Shown in pieces: positions 62,797-64,000 of a DNA stretch of 64,000 bases; positions within the stretch are counted from its first letter, which is position 1; each line of letters starts with the position of its first letter. Below the pieces are notes generated by a model. The model made no database searches and was not told the origin of the DNA. It saw only the letters and a program-made list of their open reading frames with translations. Made by a program: the position numbers and the translations under genes. Origin of the DNA: VRUE01 sp035318745 (GTDB lineage: Bacteria; Actinomycetota; Thermoleophilia; Solirubrobacterales; 70-9); assembly GCA_035318745.1 (NCBI GenBank), contig DATHEA010000006.1, positions 62,001 to 126,000 on the forward strand. Direction: 5' to 3'.

Positions 62797-63989
62797 GCGC
62801 AACAGTGGCGACGTCGTCAACCGTCACGAGACCGGGCGCCGCGTTCGCCGGCGTCTTCGCGGTCACCTTCTCCGGACTGGTCGCGGTGGGTGCCGTGCTT
62901 CCCGTCCTGCCTCGCTACGTCCACGGTCCGCTTGACGGCGGCAACATCGCGGTGGGGGTGGTGATCGGCTCATACGCGATCACCGGCCTCCTCCTGCGCC
63001 CGCTCGCAGGCCGCCTCGCCGACCGTCGCGGCCGCAAGCCGGCGGTGCTGCTCGGCTCGATCCTCGTCGCCGTCGCCGGCTTCCTCTACCTGCTGCCGCT
63101 CGGGATCGTCGGCCTGATCGGCGCCCGCCTGATCCTCGGCGCCGGCGAGGGTACGGTCTTCACCGCGGGCTCGGCCTGGATCGTCGACATAGCCCCACCT
63201 GAGCGCCGCGGCCGGGTGATCGGCCTCTACGGCCTGGCGGTCTGGTCCGGGCTCAGCATCGGACCCTTGGTGGGCGAGCTGCTTCTCCACGCCTCCGGCT
63301 ACACCGCGGTCTGGCTCTTCGCCGGAGCCGCGCCGCTGGTCGGAGCGCTGATTGCGCTGCGACTGCCGGACCCGTTCCATCCCAAGCCCGCCGAGGACGA
63401 GCACCAGCCGCTGATCGCCCCCGAGGCGGTGCGGCCGGGGACCGCGCTGGCCCTCGGCTCGCTCGGCTATGCGACCGTCGCCTCCTTCGTCGTGCTCCAC
63501 CTCGACCAGCGGGGCGTCGGCCACGGGGCGGTTGTCTTCGGCGTGTTCGCGACGATGGTCGTCCTCACCCGCCTGGTCGGCGGCGATCTTCCCGACCGCA
63601 TAGGCCCGGCCCGGGTGGCGGCGGTTGCCGCGGTCGTCGAGGCCATCGGGCTGGTGACGATGGGCGTCGCCCACAGCCTCGCCGTCGCGATCGTCGGCGC
63701 GATGGCGATGGGGGCGGCCTTCTCCCTGCTCTATCCCTCGCTCTCGCTGATCGTCGTCGACCGCGTCGCGGAGACCAGGCGCGGCGCCGCGCTCGGCACC
63801 TTCACCGCCTTCTTCGACGCCGGCATCGGCTTCGGTGCGCCCCTTGCCGGCATAGCCGCCGCCCTCACCGGCTACGAGGGCGCCTTCCTCTTCGCCGCCG
63901 CCATCGCCCTCGTCTCCTCAGCGACCACCGTCCTGGCGATCTCCAACCGCGGCCGCGCCCTGCTCGTCGGAGCACGTGCCGGTGGATAG
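62793..63989 (+). CDS. major facilitator superfamily transporter
   Basis: A 398-residue permease with twelve hydrophobic segments. The loop between TM2 and TM3 carries the MFS signature GRLADRRGRKPAV, and a later LPDRIGPARVAAV matches the symmetric loop after TM8. The lineage resembles multidrug or sugar exporters of the drug:H+ antiporter group; the substrate is unknown. The GTG at 62793 overlaps the phosphatase stop. The coding region ends 11 bp before the window edge. Confidence 0.9.
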   Translation: MSATVATSSTVTRPGAAFAGVFAVTFSGLVAVGAVLPVLPRYVHGPLDGGNIAVGVVIGSYAITGLLLRPLAGRLADRRGRKPAVLLGSILVAVAGFLYLLPLGIVGLIGARLILGAGEGTVFTAGSAWIVDIAPPERRGRVIGLYGLAVWSGLSIGPLVGELLLHASGYTAVWLFAGAAPLVGALIALRLPDPFHPKPAEDEHQPLIAPEAVRPGTALALGSLGYATVASFVVLHLDQRGVGHGAVVFGVFATMVVLTRLVGGDLPDRIGPARVAAVAAVVEAIGLVTMGVAHSLAVAIVGAMAMGAAFSLLYPSLSLIVVDRVAETRRGAALGTFTAFFDAGIGFGAPLAGIAAALTGYEGAFLFAAAIALVSSATTVLAISNRGRALLVGARAGG

Positions 63990-64000
63990 AGGTCCATATG

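Overview
The window is a dense, very GC-rich bacterial chromosome segment. Genes are mostly a few bases apart or overlap by ATGA/GTGA, and GTG and TTG starts are common. A DUF559 protein with an AbiEi-like N-terminus, a B12-dependent ribonucleotide reductase, CsoR and DtxR regulators and Thermoleophilia-like XRE proteins suggest a high-GC actinobacterium, plausibly of the Solirubrobacterales. That placement is inference; there is no rRNA or marker tree here.

Layout. 1-8.5 kb: YhaM-like nuclease, paired fluoride channels behind a fluoride riboswitch, an arsR-aquaporin-arsC arsenic operon with an operator palindrome, a membrane protein, an FAH-family hydrolase, an alpha/beta hydrolase and a secreted CocE-like hydrolase. 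8.6-19.3 kb: accessory region. Its left part (8.6-14.8 kb) is visibly poorer in GC and carries several XRE regulators, a secreted protein of unknown function, a DDE transposase and hypothetical genes. Its right part (14.84-19.29 kb) lies between a 48-bp duplicate of the tRNA-Phe 3' portion and the intact tRNA-Phe gene. It holds a DyP-type peroxidase, a frameshifted DUF3644 gene and a VapBC pair. 19.4-31 kb: GH15-like enzyme, a translationally coupled DHPS-like/MrfA-like helicase/LOG-like cluster, HAD phosphatase, DtxR regulator, aminotransferase, DUF559 protein and sucCD. 31-37 kb: sulfatase, biotin-dependent carboxylase alpha subunit, PHP phosphoesterase, NHL-repeat protein.

37-42.4 kb: sulfate assimilation operon on the minus strand (rhodanese, siroheme sulfite reductase, cysH, sat, cysC) behind a structured leader, with dodecin upstream. 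A siroheme-forming dehydrogenase lies at 50.9 kb. 42.4-50.8 kb: two-component system, glycosyltransferase plus DUF2304, holB, tmk, an archaeal-type topA and a GalE-like epimerase. 51.7-64 kb: MarR regulator divergent from yceI and an FMN reductase, hemolysin III-like protein, nrdJ, an excalibur remnant, an XRE/nucleotidyltransferase pair, P450, esterase, a copper-responsive DUF4396-csoR operon with a CsoR operator, a NagD-like phosphatase and an MFS transporter.

The most unusual structure is a set of intergenic inverted repeats with 15-24 bp near-perfect arms (27.2, 28.2, 33.1, 37.1, 41.8, 46.7, 49.7, 51.6 and 53.4 kb). Three of them (37.1, 51.6, 53.4 kb) share a recognisable core, while their outer arms differ between copies yet stay complementary. 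In two convergent gene pairs the arms begin at the stop codons of both genes. I know of no described family that matches; this is my leading candidate for an undescribed element.
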